From: an uncultured Clostridia bacterium
GTDB taxonomy: Bacteria > Bacillota > Clostridia > TANB77 > CAG-508
Reading direction: 5' to 3'
DNA length: 6,764 nucleotides
Assembly: GCA_944386315.1 (NCBI GenBank)
Contig: CALXAS010000076.1
Location: forward strand, 1-6,764
A program made the position numbers and the translations under genes. This document shows, in pieces, positions 1-6,716 of this stretch. Every line of letters begins with the position of its first letter. The stretch's first letter is position 1. Under the pieces are notes generated by a model. That model ran no database searches and was not told the DNA's origin. It was given only the letters and a program-made list of their open reading frames with translations.

Positions 1-111
1 TATTTTTCATTATTTATTTTTTTATTTTATTTTCTATTATTTTATTTTTATTATTTTTTATTTATTTTATTATTATTAAAATTTTTTTTATTTTTATGTA
101 TATTTTTTTTC
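1..111. repeat. T-rich low-complexity tract
   Basis: The plus strand consists almost only of T runs broken by single A bases, with a handful of C and a single G near position 98. It has no reading frame, no clear repeat unit and no recognisable RNA. It could be an A/T-rich intergenic spacer or slippage-prone sequence at a contig edge. I can assign no function. Confidence 0.6.
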
Positions 112-511
112 ATTTAAGACATAATATTAGCATAAGGTTAATATTAGTTGAGCGAAGAATATTACGAGGTTTTATATAAGCTTTTTAATATTCGAACAAA
201 GATATCTAATTGTTTAAGTAATCCTTAGATGATTATATGTCGGCGTCGTAGAATTTATGATGAGTAATTAAGCTATATTTTATATATATATGGTTGAAAT
301 TATTGATGATAAATTCGGGCTAAGATTATTTTTATATATAATCGTGGTTGTTATTAGTCCCATGTGGATGAATATGGTTATGGTATATGTATTAATAGTC
401 AATCAACTAATTTATATATTTAATATATAGCTTATTTATATAGCAATATATATTAGGTTAGCCTATTAGGTATATAGGTTTGAGATGAAGATTAATATTA
501 GCTTTATAAGA
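112..511. other. Non-coding region downstream of gyrB, function unknown
   Basis: No convincing gene is visible on either strand. My count over 121-510 gives 67 G and 27 C on the plus strand (about 24% GC), whereas the operon to the right is G-rich on the minus strand. TAATATTAG occurs at 122-130, 139-147 and 493-501. Positions 421-432 and 442-455 can form an A/T-rich hairpin with a two-base bulge. TAGG and CCTA units alternate over 454-478. A poor promoter-like pair (TTGAGC, 17 bases, TTTATA at 148-176) faces right. The block could hold a plus-strand non-coding RNA, decayed sequence or an insertion. I recognise no RNA family, tRNA or riboswitch. gyrA, which often follows gyrB, is not here. 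Confidence 0.5.
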
Positions 512-548
512 TAATAGCTAGTAAGGTTTATTTCCTTACTAGCTATTA
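512..548 (-). terminator. Hairpin after gyrB, probable transcription terminator
   Basis: A perfect 15-bp inverted repeat (512-526 with 534-548) encloses a 7-base loop and starts three bases beyond the gyrB stop codon. It contains the CTAGTAAGG/CCTTACTAG core. In the gyrB direction the hairpin is followed by ATCTTAT rather than a clean T run, so it is a weak match to an intrinsic terminator. It may instead act mainly as a 3'-end stabilising stem. It suggests that the dnaA-gyrB transcript ends here and that gyrA is not co-transcribed. Confidence 0.65.
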
Positions 549-551
549 AAA

Positions 552-2480
552 TTATACATCTAAATTGGTTACGTATTTTGCATTTTCTTCAATAAATTTT
601 CTTCTTGGCTCTATTTCATCTCCCATAAGTACAGTAAATATTGCATCTGCTTTCATTGCATCATCCATAGTAACTTTAATTAAAATTCTAGTTTCTGGGT
701 TCATAGTAGTATCCCATAATTGTTCTGGGTTCATTTCTCCAAGACCTTTGTATCTTTGCAATGCTAATTGATCTCTTGCTATTCCCTTTTCTTCCAATTC
801 TTTATAAGCTTTATCTAAATCTTCATCTGTATAACAATAGATATCTTGTATCCCTTTTTTAGATAATTTATATAAAGGTGGTTGTGCTAAAAATACATTT
901 CCATTTTCAATTAAAGGTCTCATATATCTAAAGAAAAAGGTTAATAATAATGTTCTAATATGTGCACCATCTACGTCCGCATCTGCCATGATAATGACTT
1001 TACCATATCTGATTTTACTAATATCAAAGTCTGCTCCTATTCCTGCTCCAACGGCTAATATAACTGGTTGCAATTTATCATTATTATAAATTTTATCAGC
1101 TCTTGATTTTTCTACATTTAGCATTTTTCCCCAAAGAGGAAGTATGGCTTGAAATCTTCTATCTCTTCCCTGTTTTGCACTACCTCCTGCAGAGTCTCCC
1201 TCTACAATATATATTTCACAATTTTTTGCATCTTTTTCTGAGCAATCTGCTAACTTTCCAGGTAGGGTTGTTGTTTCTAATGCATTTTTTCTTCTTACTA
1301 ATTCTCTCGCCTTTCTTGCTGCTTCTCTCGCACGGGATGCACTAATACATTTTTCTAAAATAGCCTTTGCTACACTTGGATTTTCTTCTAAAAAGTTAGA
1401 TAATGCTTCATTTACTGCACTTTGCACGATTCCTGTTACATTACTATTTCCTAATTTTGTTTTCGTTTGTCCTTCGAATTGTGGTTCTTTTACTTTTACG
1501 GAAATAACAGCTGTAATTCCTTCTCTAATATCTTCTCCCTGTAAATTTCCATCTTTTTCTTTTAAAATATTATGAGATTTTGCATAATCATTAAATGATT
1601 TTGTTAAAGCTCTTTTAAATCCTTCTAAGTGCGTTCCACCTTCTATCGTATTAATGTTATTGACAAAACTATATATATTTTCTGTATAAGAAGAAGTATA
1701 TTGCAAAGCGATTTCTATTGGTACTTCTCCATTTTTTTCAATATAAATTGGTTCTTTGTGTAAGGTTTCTTTATTTTTATTTAAAAATTGTACAAAAGAG
1801 ATTAATCCTCCTTCAAAGTGAAATTCTGCTTTTTTTGGTGGATCTTCTCTTAAGTCTTCCATACTTATCTTTAAGCCTTTTGTTAAAAATGCCATTTCTC
1901 TTAAGCGGTTTTCTAATGTTTCATAATCATATTCTAATGTTTCAAAAATAGTGTCATCTGCTAAAAATCTTACTTTTGTTCCAGTTTTTTTAGAATCTCC
2001 TATTCTGGTTAATTTCTGTGTGGTTTTTCCTCTTTCAAATTTCATTTGAAAAATGCCACCATCTCTTTGGATAGTAACCTCACACCATGTAGACAATGCA
2101 TTTACAACAGAAGCACCAACTCCATGAAGTCCTCCAGAAACTTTATATCCGCTATCTCCTCCAAATTTACCACCTGCGTGTAACACGGTGTAAACTGTTT
2201 CTGCTGCAGAAATATGTGTTTTAGGATGTTCATCTACTGGAATTCCTCTTCCATCATCTTCTACACAAATAATATTTCCTGGTTCAATGGTCACATGAAT
2301 ATGCGTACAATACCCTGCTAATGCTTCATCCACGCAGTTATCTACAATTTCATAAACCAAATGATGTAGTCCTCTGATAGAAACACTTCCAATATACATA
2401 CCAGGTCTTTTTCTAACTGCTTCTAATCCCTCTAATACTTGTATTTGGTCTGCTCCATATTTATGCTCATATTTTTCCAT
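552..2480 (-). CDS. gyrB: DNA gyrase subunit B
   Basis: This is the ATPase subunit of the type IIA topoisomerase gyrase, which with GyrA introduces negative supercoils and relieves positive supercoils ahead of forks. Counting from the chosen start the protein has 642 residues, normal for Bacillota and lacking the insertion of E. coli GyrB. The GHKL ATPase domain shows catalytic E44 and N48, D75-D76-G-R-G and GGLHGVG (116-122); R139 aligns with the novobiocin-contact arginine of E. coli. The transducer domain follows, with QTKTKLGN near 338-345. The TOPRIM domain has EGDSAGG (427-433) and the metal-binding D500 and D502 of DADVDG. QRYKGLGEMN (575-584) marks the C-terminal region. The ATG at 2480 is chosen because AAAGGGAG precedes it by 10 bases and the family sequence begins there. 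A TTG at 2546 would add 22 lysine-rich residues unlike GyrB. It lies 93 bp after recF, with no remB between. ParE is the alternative, but the operon context favours GyrB. Confidence 0.97.
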   Translation of the reverse strand: MEKYEHKYGADQIQVLEGLEAVRKRPGMYIGSVSIRGLHHLVYEIVDNCVDEALAGYCTHIHVTIEPGNIICVEDDGRGIPVDEHPKTHISAAETVYTVLHAGGKFGGDSGYKVSGGLHGVGASVVNALSTWCEVTIQRDGGIFQMKFERGKTTQKLTRIGDSKKTGTKVRFLADDTIFETLEYDYETLENRLREMAFLTKGLKISMEDLREDPPKKAEFHFEGGLISFVQFLNKNKETLHKEPIYIEKNGEVPIEIALQYTSSYTENIYSFVNNINTIEGGTHLEGFKRALTKSFNDYAKSHNILKEKDGNLQGEDIREGITAVISVKVKEPQFEGQTKTKLGNSNVTGIVQSAVNEALSNFLEENPSVAKAILEKCISASRAREAARKARELVRRKNALETTTLPGKLADCSEKDAKNCEIYIVEGDSAGGSAKQGRDRRFQAILPLWGKMLNVEKSRADKIYNNDKLQPVILAVGAGIGADFDISKIRYGKVIIMADADVDGAHIRTLLLTFFFRYMRPLIENGNVFLAQPPLYKLSKKGIQDIYCYTDEDLDKAYKELEEKGIARDQLALQRYKGLGEMNPEQLWDTTMNPETRILIKVTMDDAMKADAIFTVLMGDEIEPRRKFIEENAKYVTNLDV

Positions 2481-2490
2481 TTTTTCTATA

Positions 2491-2498
2491 CTCCCTTT
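2491..2498 (-). promoter_or_regulatory. gyrB ribosome binding site
   Basis: AAAGGGAG on the minus strand lies 10 bases before the ATG at 2480. It decides the start: the upstream TTG at 2546 has no comparable site, and the residues it would add do not resemble GyrB. Confidence 0.8.
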
Positions 2499-2541
2499 CT
2501 TTGCCTTAGTTTTATGAAAGAACTTTCTTAATTTACTTTGT

Positions 2542-2570
2542 TGCAATTTTAAGAACGTCCCTAAATTGCA
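2542..2570. repeat. Inverted repeat in the recF-gyrB gap
   Basis: An 8-bp perfect inverted repeat (TGCAATTT at 2542-2549 with AAATTGCA at 2563-2570) with a 13-base loop starts four bases after the recF stop. The stem is A/T-rich and has no T run on either side, so it is a poor terminator. It could be an mRNA processing or stability element, or chance in A/T-rich DNA. Confidence 0.35.
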
Positions 2571-2573
2571 TCC

Positions 2574-3641
2574 CTAATGTTCATTTATAATTTTTCCTTT
2601 GTTTACTTCAAAAATTTTTCCATTTGCATCTTTCATATTATCTGTACAAGTAATAATCACTTGTGTATTTTGGATATCTTTTAAAAAATTTTTTCTTCTT
2701 TTTTCATCTAATTCTGACATAAAATCATCTAATAATAAAATGGGATATTCTCCTATGTCATCATATATTACTTGTAATTCTGCCATTTTTAAAGATAATA
2801 TAACTGTTCTATTTTGCCCCTGAGAACCATATATATTCACAGGTTCTTTATTAATATATATCACAAAATCATCTCGATGTGTACCTTTCGTTGTAAAACC
2901 TTTTATCATATCTATTTTTCTACTTTCGTGTAATTTTTTTAAAAAATTATTTTTTTCTCTACATTCTGAAATATATTCCATTTCTAATATTTCTTTTGCA
3001 TCTGTTATTTGTTCATGAATAGTATTTATTTTTTCTTTTAATTTTTCTATAAAAATATTTCTATAGGCATATATTTTTTCTGCATACTCTGCTAATTTTT
3101 CATCCCATATATCTAATAAATTTTCTGGTTTATTTTCTAATTTTATTTGTTTTAAATAATTATTTCTTTGTTCTAATGTTTTTAAATATTGGTTTAATAC
3201 ATAAATATAATTTGGTCTTAATTGCCCTATCATAATATCTAAAAATCTTCTTCTTTTTTGTGGACCATCCTTTAAAACATGAATGTCGTCTGGTGTAAAA
3301 ATAACGGTGTGAATATTTCCTAATAATTCACTTAATTTTTTTATTTTAATTCCATTAACGAAAACACTTTTTTTATCTTCTAATATTAGTTTGACACTAC
3401 CATCTCTATCTTTTTTTTCATATTTCATAGAAACCAAAGCTTTATTTTCTCCTATGGCTATCATTTCTTTTTCTTTATTCGTACGAAACGATCTTCCTAT
3501 AGAACTTAAAAAGATAGCTTCTAATATATTCGTTTTTCCTTCTCCATTATCTCCATAAAAAATATTGATATGAGGTGATAATTCTATTTTTTGTTCTTCA
3601 TAATTTCTAAAATGATTTAATTCTATTTCTTGGATGTACAT
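2574..3641 (-). CDS. recF: DNA replication and repair protein RecF
   Basis: RecF is a cytoplasmic SMC/ABC-like ATPase that, with RecO and RecR, helps load RecA onto single-strand gaps at stalled forks. The 355-residue length is near the usual 360-370. The N-terminus reads MYIQEIELNHFRNY, typical of the family. Walker A is GDNGEGKT (30-37), the ABC signature is SQGQ (273-276), and Walker B is ILLLDD with D305 and E/D-side D306 followed by SELD. The charged, helix-rich middle (about 150-235) corresponds to the Rad50-like lobe. The ATG at 3641 is preceded by a weak purine tract (AAAAGAG, 7 bases away) without GGAGG. The gene lies 60 bp after dnaN; yaaA, often found between them, is missing. No frameshift or lost key residue is seen. 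Confidence 0.96.
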   Translation of the reverse strand: MYIQEIELNHFRNYEEQKIELSPHINIFYGDNGEGKTNILEAIFLSSIGRSFRTNKEKEMIAIGENKALVSMKYEKKDRDGSVKLILEDKKSVFVNGIKIKKLSELLGNIHTVIFTPDDIHVLKDGPQKRRRFLDIMIGQLRPNYIYVLNQYLKTLEQRNNYLKQIKLENKPENLLDIWDEKLAEYAEKIYAYRNIFIEKLKEKINTIHEQITDAKEILEMEYISECREKNNFLKKLHESRKIDMIKGFTTKGTHRDDFVIYINKEPVNIYGSQGQNRTVILSLKMAELQVIYDDIGEYPILLLDDFMSELDEKRRKNFLKDIQNTQVIITCTDNMKDANGKIFEVNKGKIINEH

Positions 3642-3658
3642 ATTTTTTCTCTTTTCTT

Positions 3659-3698
3659 AAAGTTATCCACATATTTTGCATAGATTGTGGATAACTTT
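3659..3698. promoter_or_regulatory. Inverted pair of DnaA boxes between dnaN and recF
   Basis: Two perfect DnaA boxes, TTATCCACA (3663-3671) and TGTGGATAA (3686-3694), are the core of a 13-bp perfect inverted repeat (AAAGTTATCCACA with its complement at 3686-3698) around a 14-base spacer. They fill most of the 60-bp gap between the dnaN stop and the recF start. Bound DnaA could titrate initiator or modulate transcription into recF-gyrB. In RNA the repeat could also fold as a hairpin, but no T run follows it in the operon direction. Confidence 0.8.
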
Positions 3699-3701
3699 TT
3701 T

Positions 3702-4817
3702 CTAATCTTTCAATCTGATTGGTAAAATCATATAAATATAATCTCCATCATCTACTGGTCTGATAATACATGGTGAAATGCTTGTCCCAAAATCTACAAA
3801 TATTTCTTCATCATCGATAGCACGAAGTGCATCTAAGAAATATTTTGGATTAAATCCTGCTTCTAGATTTTGTCCTTCTGTAGATACATACATTTCTTCT
3901 TTTGCATCTCCTGTTTGATTCGTACAAGAAATGGTTAATTTTCCAATATCAATGGCTACTTTTACCGGATATTTTTTTTCTTTTTCTATACTAGAAGAAG
4001 AAATTAGACTAATTCTTTCAAAACAATTTTGCAAGGCATTTTTATTCACTCTTACTCTAGTTTCCCAATTTTCTGGAATAACGCTTGCATAATTTAAAAA
4101 TTCTCCATCTAATAATCTAGTTACTAATTTGCAATTTTCCATTTCAAATAAGGCTTGATTTTTCGCTACGCCTATTTTTATCATATCAAAAGAATCTAAT
4201 ATAATTTTATTTACTTCATTCAATGTTCTTCCTGGAATAACGGCTGTAAAATCATTTACATGATTTTGCAAAAATTTGCTTTTCCATGCCAATCTAAATC
4301 CATCTACAGCAACTACATTTAATTTATTATTTTTTATTTCAAATAAACATCCTGTAAAAATAGGTCTATTTTCTTCTGTGCTAACAGCAAAAATAGTTTT
4401 TCTAATCATTTCTTTTAAAGAATTTTGTTCTATCTCAATAGAGTTTTCTACATTAATTTGTGGTAGTTCTGGAAATTCATCTGGATTCATTGTAGCAAGT
4501 TTATATAAAGAACCTTCACATTCAATGACTAATAAATTTTTTTCATTTAAAGAAATATGTATTTCTGTATCTGGTAGTTTTCTAATAATTTCACTAAACA
4601 TGATAGCATTTACTACTGTTGCTCCTTGTTCTTCTACATTACTATCTATTACATATTCAATTCCTATTTCTAAATCATAGGTAGTAAATTTTACTTCATT
4701 ATCATTGGTTTGAATTAAAATACCTTCTAAGATAGGCATTGTTGTTTTAGATGCTACTGCTTTTGTTACTGAATTAATAGCTTTTAATATTTTATCTTTT
4801 TCACAAATAATTTTCAT
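3702..4817 (-). CDS. dnaN: DNA polymerase III beta subunit (sliding clamp)
   Basis: DnaN forms the ring-shaped dimer that tethers replicative polymerase to DNA and recruits partners through its hydrophobic cleft. The 371 residues fit three clamp domains of about 120 residues each. Recognisable family stretches are TMPILEGILI (26-35), RPIFTGCLFE (151-160), VAVDGFRLA (169-177), IPGRTLNE (194-201), LDGEFLNYASVIP (236-248) and NPKYFLDAL (323-331). The C-terminus YMILPIRLKD corresponds to the segment that lines the partner-binding pocket. AAAGGAG at 4829-4835, 11 bases before the ATG, supports the start. The gene follows dnaA across the origin region, and I saw no convincing separate promoter for it, so it may depend on readthrough from dnaA. 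It ends in TAG three bases from the inverted DnaA-box pair. Confidence 0.97.
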   Translation of the reverse strand: MKIICEKDKILKAINSVTKAVASKTTMPILEGILIQTNDNEVKFTTYDLEIGIEYVIDSNVEEQGATVVNAIMFSEIIRKLPDTEIHISLNEKNLLVIECEGSLYKLATMNPDEFPELPQINVENSIEIEQNSLKEMIRKTIFAVSTEENRPIFTGCLFEIKNNKLNVVAVDGFRLAWKSKFLQNHVNDFTAVIPGRTLNEVNKIILDSFDMIKIGVAKNQALFEMENCKLVTRLLDGEFLNYASVIPENWETRVRVNKNALQNCFERISLISSSSIEKEKKYPVKVAIDIGKLTISCTNQTGDAKEEMYVSTEGQNLEAGFNPKYFLDALRAIDDEEIFVDFGTSISPCIIRPVDDGDYIYMILPIRLKD

Positions 4818-4828
4818 TTCGAATCAAA

Positions 4829-4835
4829 CTCCTTT
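4829..4835 (-). promoter_or_regulatory. dnaN ribosome binding site
   Basis: AAAGGAG on the minus strand, 11 bases before the dnaN ATG at 4817. It overlaps the edge of the A/T-only unwinding tract, so translation signals and the origin share sequence here. Confidence 0.7.
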
Positions 4836-4857
4836 TATTAAATATAATAAATATTTA

Positions 4858-4875
4858 TAGTAGTAGTAGTAATAG
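4858..4875 (+). promoter_or_regulatory. DnaA-trio element
   Basis: Six consecutive trinucleotides read TAG, TAG, TAG, TAG, TAA, TAG. They sit between an A/T-only tract and, after GTCC, two abutting boxes (TGTGGATTG at 4880-4888, TGTGGATAA at 4889-4897). The published DnaA-trio is a repeated 3'-GAT-5' (5'-TAG-3') motif next to a G/C-rich spacer and DnaA boxes, onto which DnaA assembles along single-stranded DNA. Order, polarity and spacing all agree. Confidence 0.8.
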
Positions 4876-4879
4876 GTCC

Positions 4880-5045
4880 TGTGGATTGTGTGGATAACTA
4901 TGTGTATAGTTTATATCCCTAGCATTTGAGATGTTGATAACTTGGTGGATAATTTTAAAAGTTTTCCACATTTTCCTTTTGGGTATGTGGAAATGAAAGT
5001 TATACACAAGTTATCTACAGGAATTCCACACCCCCTTGTGGATAT
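4880..5045. promoter_or_regulatory. DnaA-box cluster of oriC
   Basis: One perfect box lies at 4889-4897. Sites with one mismatch are at 4932-4940, 4944-4952, 4962-4970, 5000-5008 (TTATACACA), 5011-5019 and 5037-5045. Sites with two mismatches are at 4880-4888, 4901-4909 and 4986-4994. Those left of 4953 read TGTGGATAA; most on the right read TTATCCACA, so the array converges. Several neighbours lie 11 or 12 bp apart (4889/4901, 4932/4944, 5000/5011). A perfect 9-bp inverted repeat joins 4963-4971 to 4985-4993. A further one-mismatch box (CTATCCACA, 5179-5187) lies inside the dnaA 3' end. Confidence 0.85.
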
Positions 5046-5147
5046 CTAATGTATTGCTTCCGTAAGAAGAATTTGAACTTACTGTTCTAGATAAACTGTT
5101 CGTCAAACAATCTTTTTAAAAAAGTTTCATTTTTGTTTATTTCAATA

Positions 5148-6480
5148 CTAATTGTCCGCAAGCAAGATGTTTTTCACACTATCCACAATTAATTTTGTAT
5201 TAGGATTTTCTTTCATTTCTTTCTCGATTTTTTTACAAGCATGCATTACAGTGGTATGGTCTCTGTTACCAAAATCCTTTCCGATTTGAGGAAGAGAAAT
5301 TTGAGGGACACTTCTACATAAATACATGGCAATTTGTCTTGGAAAAACAACATCGTTTGATTTTTTGCTACCTACTAAATCCTTAGGATCAATATTAAAA
5401 TATTTTGCAACAGTTTCTTGTATATATTGTGAAGAAATAACTTTATCTTGTGCAGCAATAATTTCATTAATGGCCCATTCTGCCATTTCCATGGTAATAG
5501 GACTATTAATTAAAGAAGCTCTGGCAATTAATTTATTAAGTGCTCCTTCTAATTCTCTAATATTAGTATCGATACGATTCGCAATGGTAGATAAAATAGC
5601 ATCATCGATAATAATGTTATCGATTTGTGCTTTTTTACGCAAAATTGCTAAACGTGTTTCATAATCGGCATTAGAAATATCCGCAATTAATCCCCATTCA
5701 AATCTAGATTTTAATCTATCTTCTAATAGATTAATGTCTTTAGGAGGTCTATCACTAGAAATGATAACTTGTCTTCCACTTTCGTGCAAAGTGTTAAAAG
5801 TATGGAAGAATTCCTCCTGTACCCTTTCTTTTCCCGCAATAAATTGGATGTCATCTATTAAAAGGACATCAATATTTCTGTATTTAGAGCGGAATTGCTC
5901 ATTTTTATTATCTTTAATAGCATTAATTAATTGATTGGTGAATTTTTCAGAAGTAACATATAAAATATTAGAATTTTTGTTATTTCTTAAAATTTCATTA
6001 CCAATAGCATGCATTAAGTGTGTTTTTCCCAAACCTACACCGCCGTAAATAAATAAAGGATTATAAGAGGTGGCTGGTGCTTCTGCAACAGCAAGTGCTG
6101 CAGCATGTGCAAATCGATTGTTATTGCCTACAACGAAAGAGTCAAAAGTATATTTAGGGTTTAACGTTTCGTTGTAGACCGTTCCAGCAGTAGGTGGAAG
6201 TTGTCCGATCCATGGTTTGGTCTGCTATTTCTTCTTTTGCGATTATGGAAACACTGCATTCTTTATTTGTAATGAAATTAAAAGTATTTACAAGTAAATC
6301 GTGATATCTAGATTCTATGGCATCTCTTTTAAATGCAGTAGAAGTAGAAAGAACTATATTACCGTTATCGGCACTTTCAATTTCAAGATTTTTAATCCAG
6401 GTCTCATAAGAAATTTTTGTGGTTTCATCTTTTAAAAGATCTTTTGCTTTTGTTAGAAGTTCATTTAGGTCTGTTTGCAT
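5148..6480 (-). CDS. dnaA: Chromosomal replication initiator DnaA (frameshifted in this sequence)
   Basis: DnaA is the AAA+ initiator that binds DnaA boxes, oligomerises with ATP, melts oriC and helps load the helicase. The span is 1333 nt; removing one base gives 443 residues, a normal length. Domain I (about 1-80) contains ISYETWIKNL. A short linker follows, and domain III begins at LNPKYTFDSFVVG (106-118). Counting on the repaired protein, Walker A is GGVGLGKT (146-153), Walker B ends in D209-D210, sensor I is ISSDRPP (240-246), the arginine finger is R259 in SRFEWG, and sensor II is R308 in NIRELEG. Domain IV has DHTTV (407-411), the box-recognition signature. The ATG at 6480 is chosen for its GGAAGGA site and family-like start; upstream ATGs fall inside DnaA boxes. 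The first frame ends at 6154, and the C-terminal frame has no start that retains Walker A. Since dnaA is essential, a sequence error is the likeliest cause. Confidence 0.93.
6157..6224 (-). other. Frameshift interval in dnaA
   Basis: Domain I reads in one frame to a TAA at 6154-6156, while the family sequence QTKPWIGQLPPTAGTVYNETLNPKYTF continues in the +1 frame, which opens after a TAG at 6225-6227. The shift must therefore lie in 6157-6224. One extra A in AAA at 6216-6218 would explain it (giving ADQ-PWIGQ), but the exact base is not fixed because the linker is variable. No known programmed +1 site, such as a slow codon followed by a stop, is seen. Confidence 0.85.
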
Positions 6481-6491
6481 TTGTTTTTCAG

Positions 6492-6498
6492 TCCTTCC
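6492..6498 (-). promoter_or_regulatory. dnaA ribosome binding site
   Basis: GGAAGGA on the minus strand lies 11 bases before the ATG at 6480. It supports that start over the in-frame ATGs at 6552 and 6540, which are formed by the DnaA-box repeats and would encode the odd peptide MWITMWIT. Confidence 0.7.
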
Positions 6499-6528
6499 AA
6501 AAAAATTAAAAAATTTTGTAGGAAAATA

Positions 6529-6564
6529 AGTTATCCACATAGTTATCCACATATGTGGATAACT
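6529..6564. promoter_or_regulatory. Three-box DnaA array upstream of dnaA
   Basis: AGTTATCCACAT occurs at 6529-6540 and 6541-6552, and its exact complement at 6553-6564, giving three abutting 12-bp units. Each holds a perfect box (6531-6539, 6543-6551, 6554-6562). The second and third form a perfect 24-bp palindrome. The array lies inside the dnaA leader, about 60 bases downstream of the predicted transcription start, a suitable place for DnaA autoregulation and for the upstream half of a bipartite origin. Confidence 0.9.
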
Positions 6565-6628
6565 ACGGAAGAACGCAAGTTGGTAAATAAATTACACACT
6601 AAAAACTTCTCTTTCCCTTTGTCACTAT

Positions 6629-6658
6629 ATCATATCAAAAAGAAATCAAAATAGTCAA
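6629..6658 (-). promoter_or_regulatory. Predicted dnaA promoter
   Basis: TTGACT (6658-6653) and TATGAT (6634-6629) are separated by 18 bases, each with one mismatch to the sigma-A consensus. Transcription would start near 6622, leaving a leader of about 140 nt that carries the DnaA-box array. The remaining sequence from 6565 to 6628 shows no further element that I can support. Confidence 0.75.
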
Positions 6659-6716
6659 TACAAATAAAAAAAATAATTAATTTTAAGCAGTAATAACGAA
6701 TAAAAAAGAATAAATC

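Larger units (their letters stand above)
4831..5045. other. Chromosomal replication origin (oriC), dnaA-dnaN part
   Basis: The region between dnaA and dnaN combines an A/T-only unwinding tract (4833-4857), a DnaA-trio (4858-4875), a short GTCC spacer and many DnaA boxes. This matches the known basal origin layout of Bacillus-type chromosomes, where melting occurs downstream of dnaA. The remaining stretch 5046-5147, up to the dnaA stop, holds no box that I can support; ACTGTTC appears twice (5081-5087, 5095-5101) and no clear terminator is visible. No experimental mapping is implied. Confidence 0.85.

Noticed and set aside
186..205. TTCGAA segment resembling a tRNA T-loop
   Set aside because: The flanking bases do not form a T-stem on either strand and no acceptor or anticodon arm is visible.
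363..371. DnaA-box-like TGTGGATGA in the left flank
   Set aside because: Two mismatches and no neighbouring boxes; likely chance.
362..430. Plus-strand 22-codon frame starting MWMNMVMVYVLIV
   Set aside because: Hydrophobic and short, but no ribosome binding site precedes it and A/T-rich DNA readily yields such frames.
4276..4680. 134-codon plus-strand frame inside dnaN
   Set aside because: It is antisense to a well-supported gene, has no family features, and reflects the codon pattern of dnaN.
4898..5147. Separate promoter for dnaN within the origin
   Set aside because: Several TATAAA- or TATAAC-like hexamers exist, but none has a convincing -35 at proper distance.
5326..5664. 112-codon plus-strand frame inside dnaA
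   Set aside because: Antisense to conserved DnaA domains III-IV, with no sign of its own function.
6481..6552. Longer dnaA start giving MWITMWIT at the N-terminus
   Set aside because: These codons are created by the DnaA boxes; the ribosome binding site and family alignment favour 6480.
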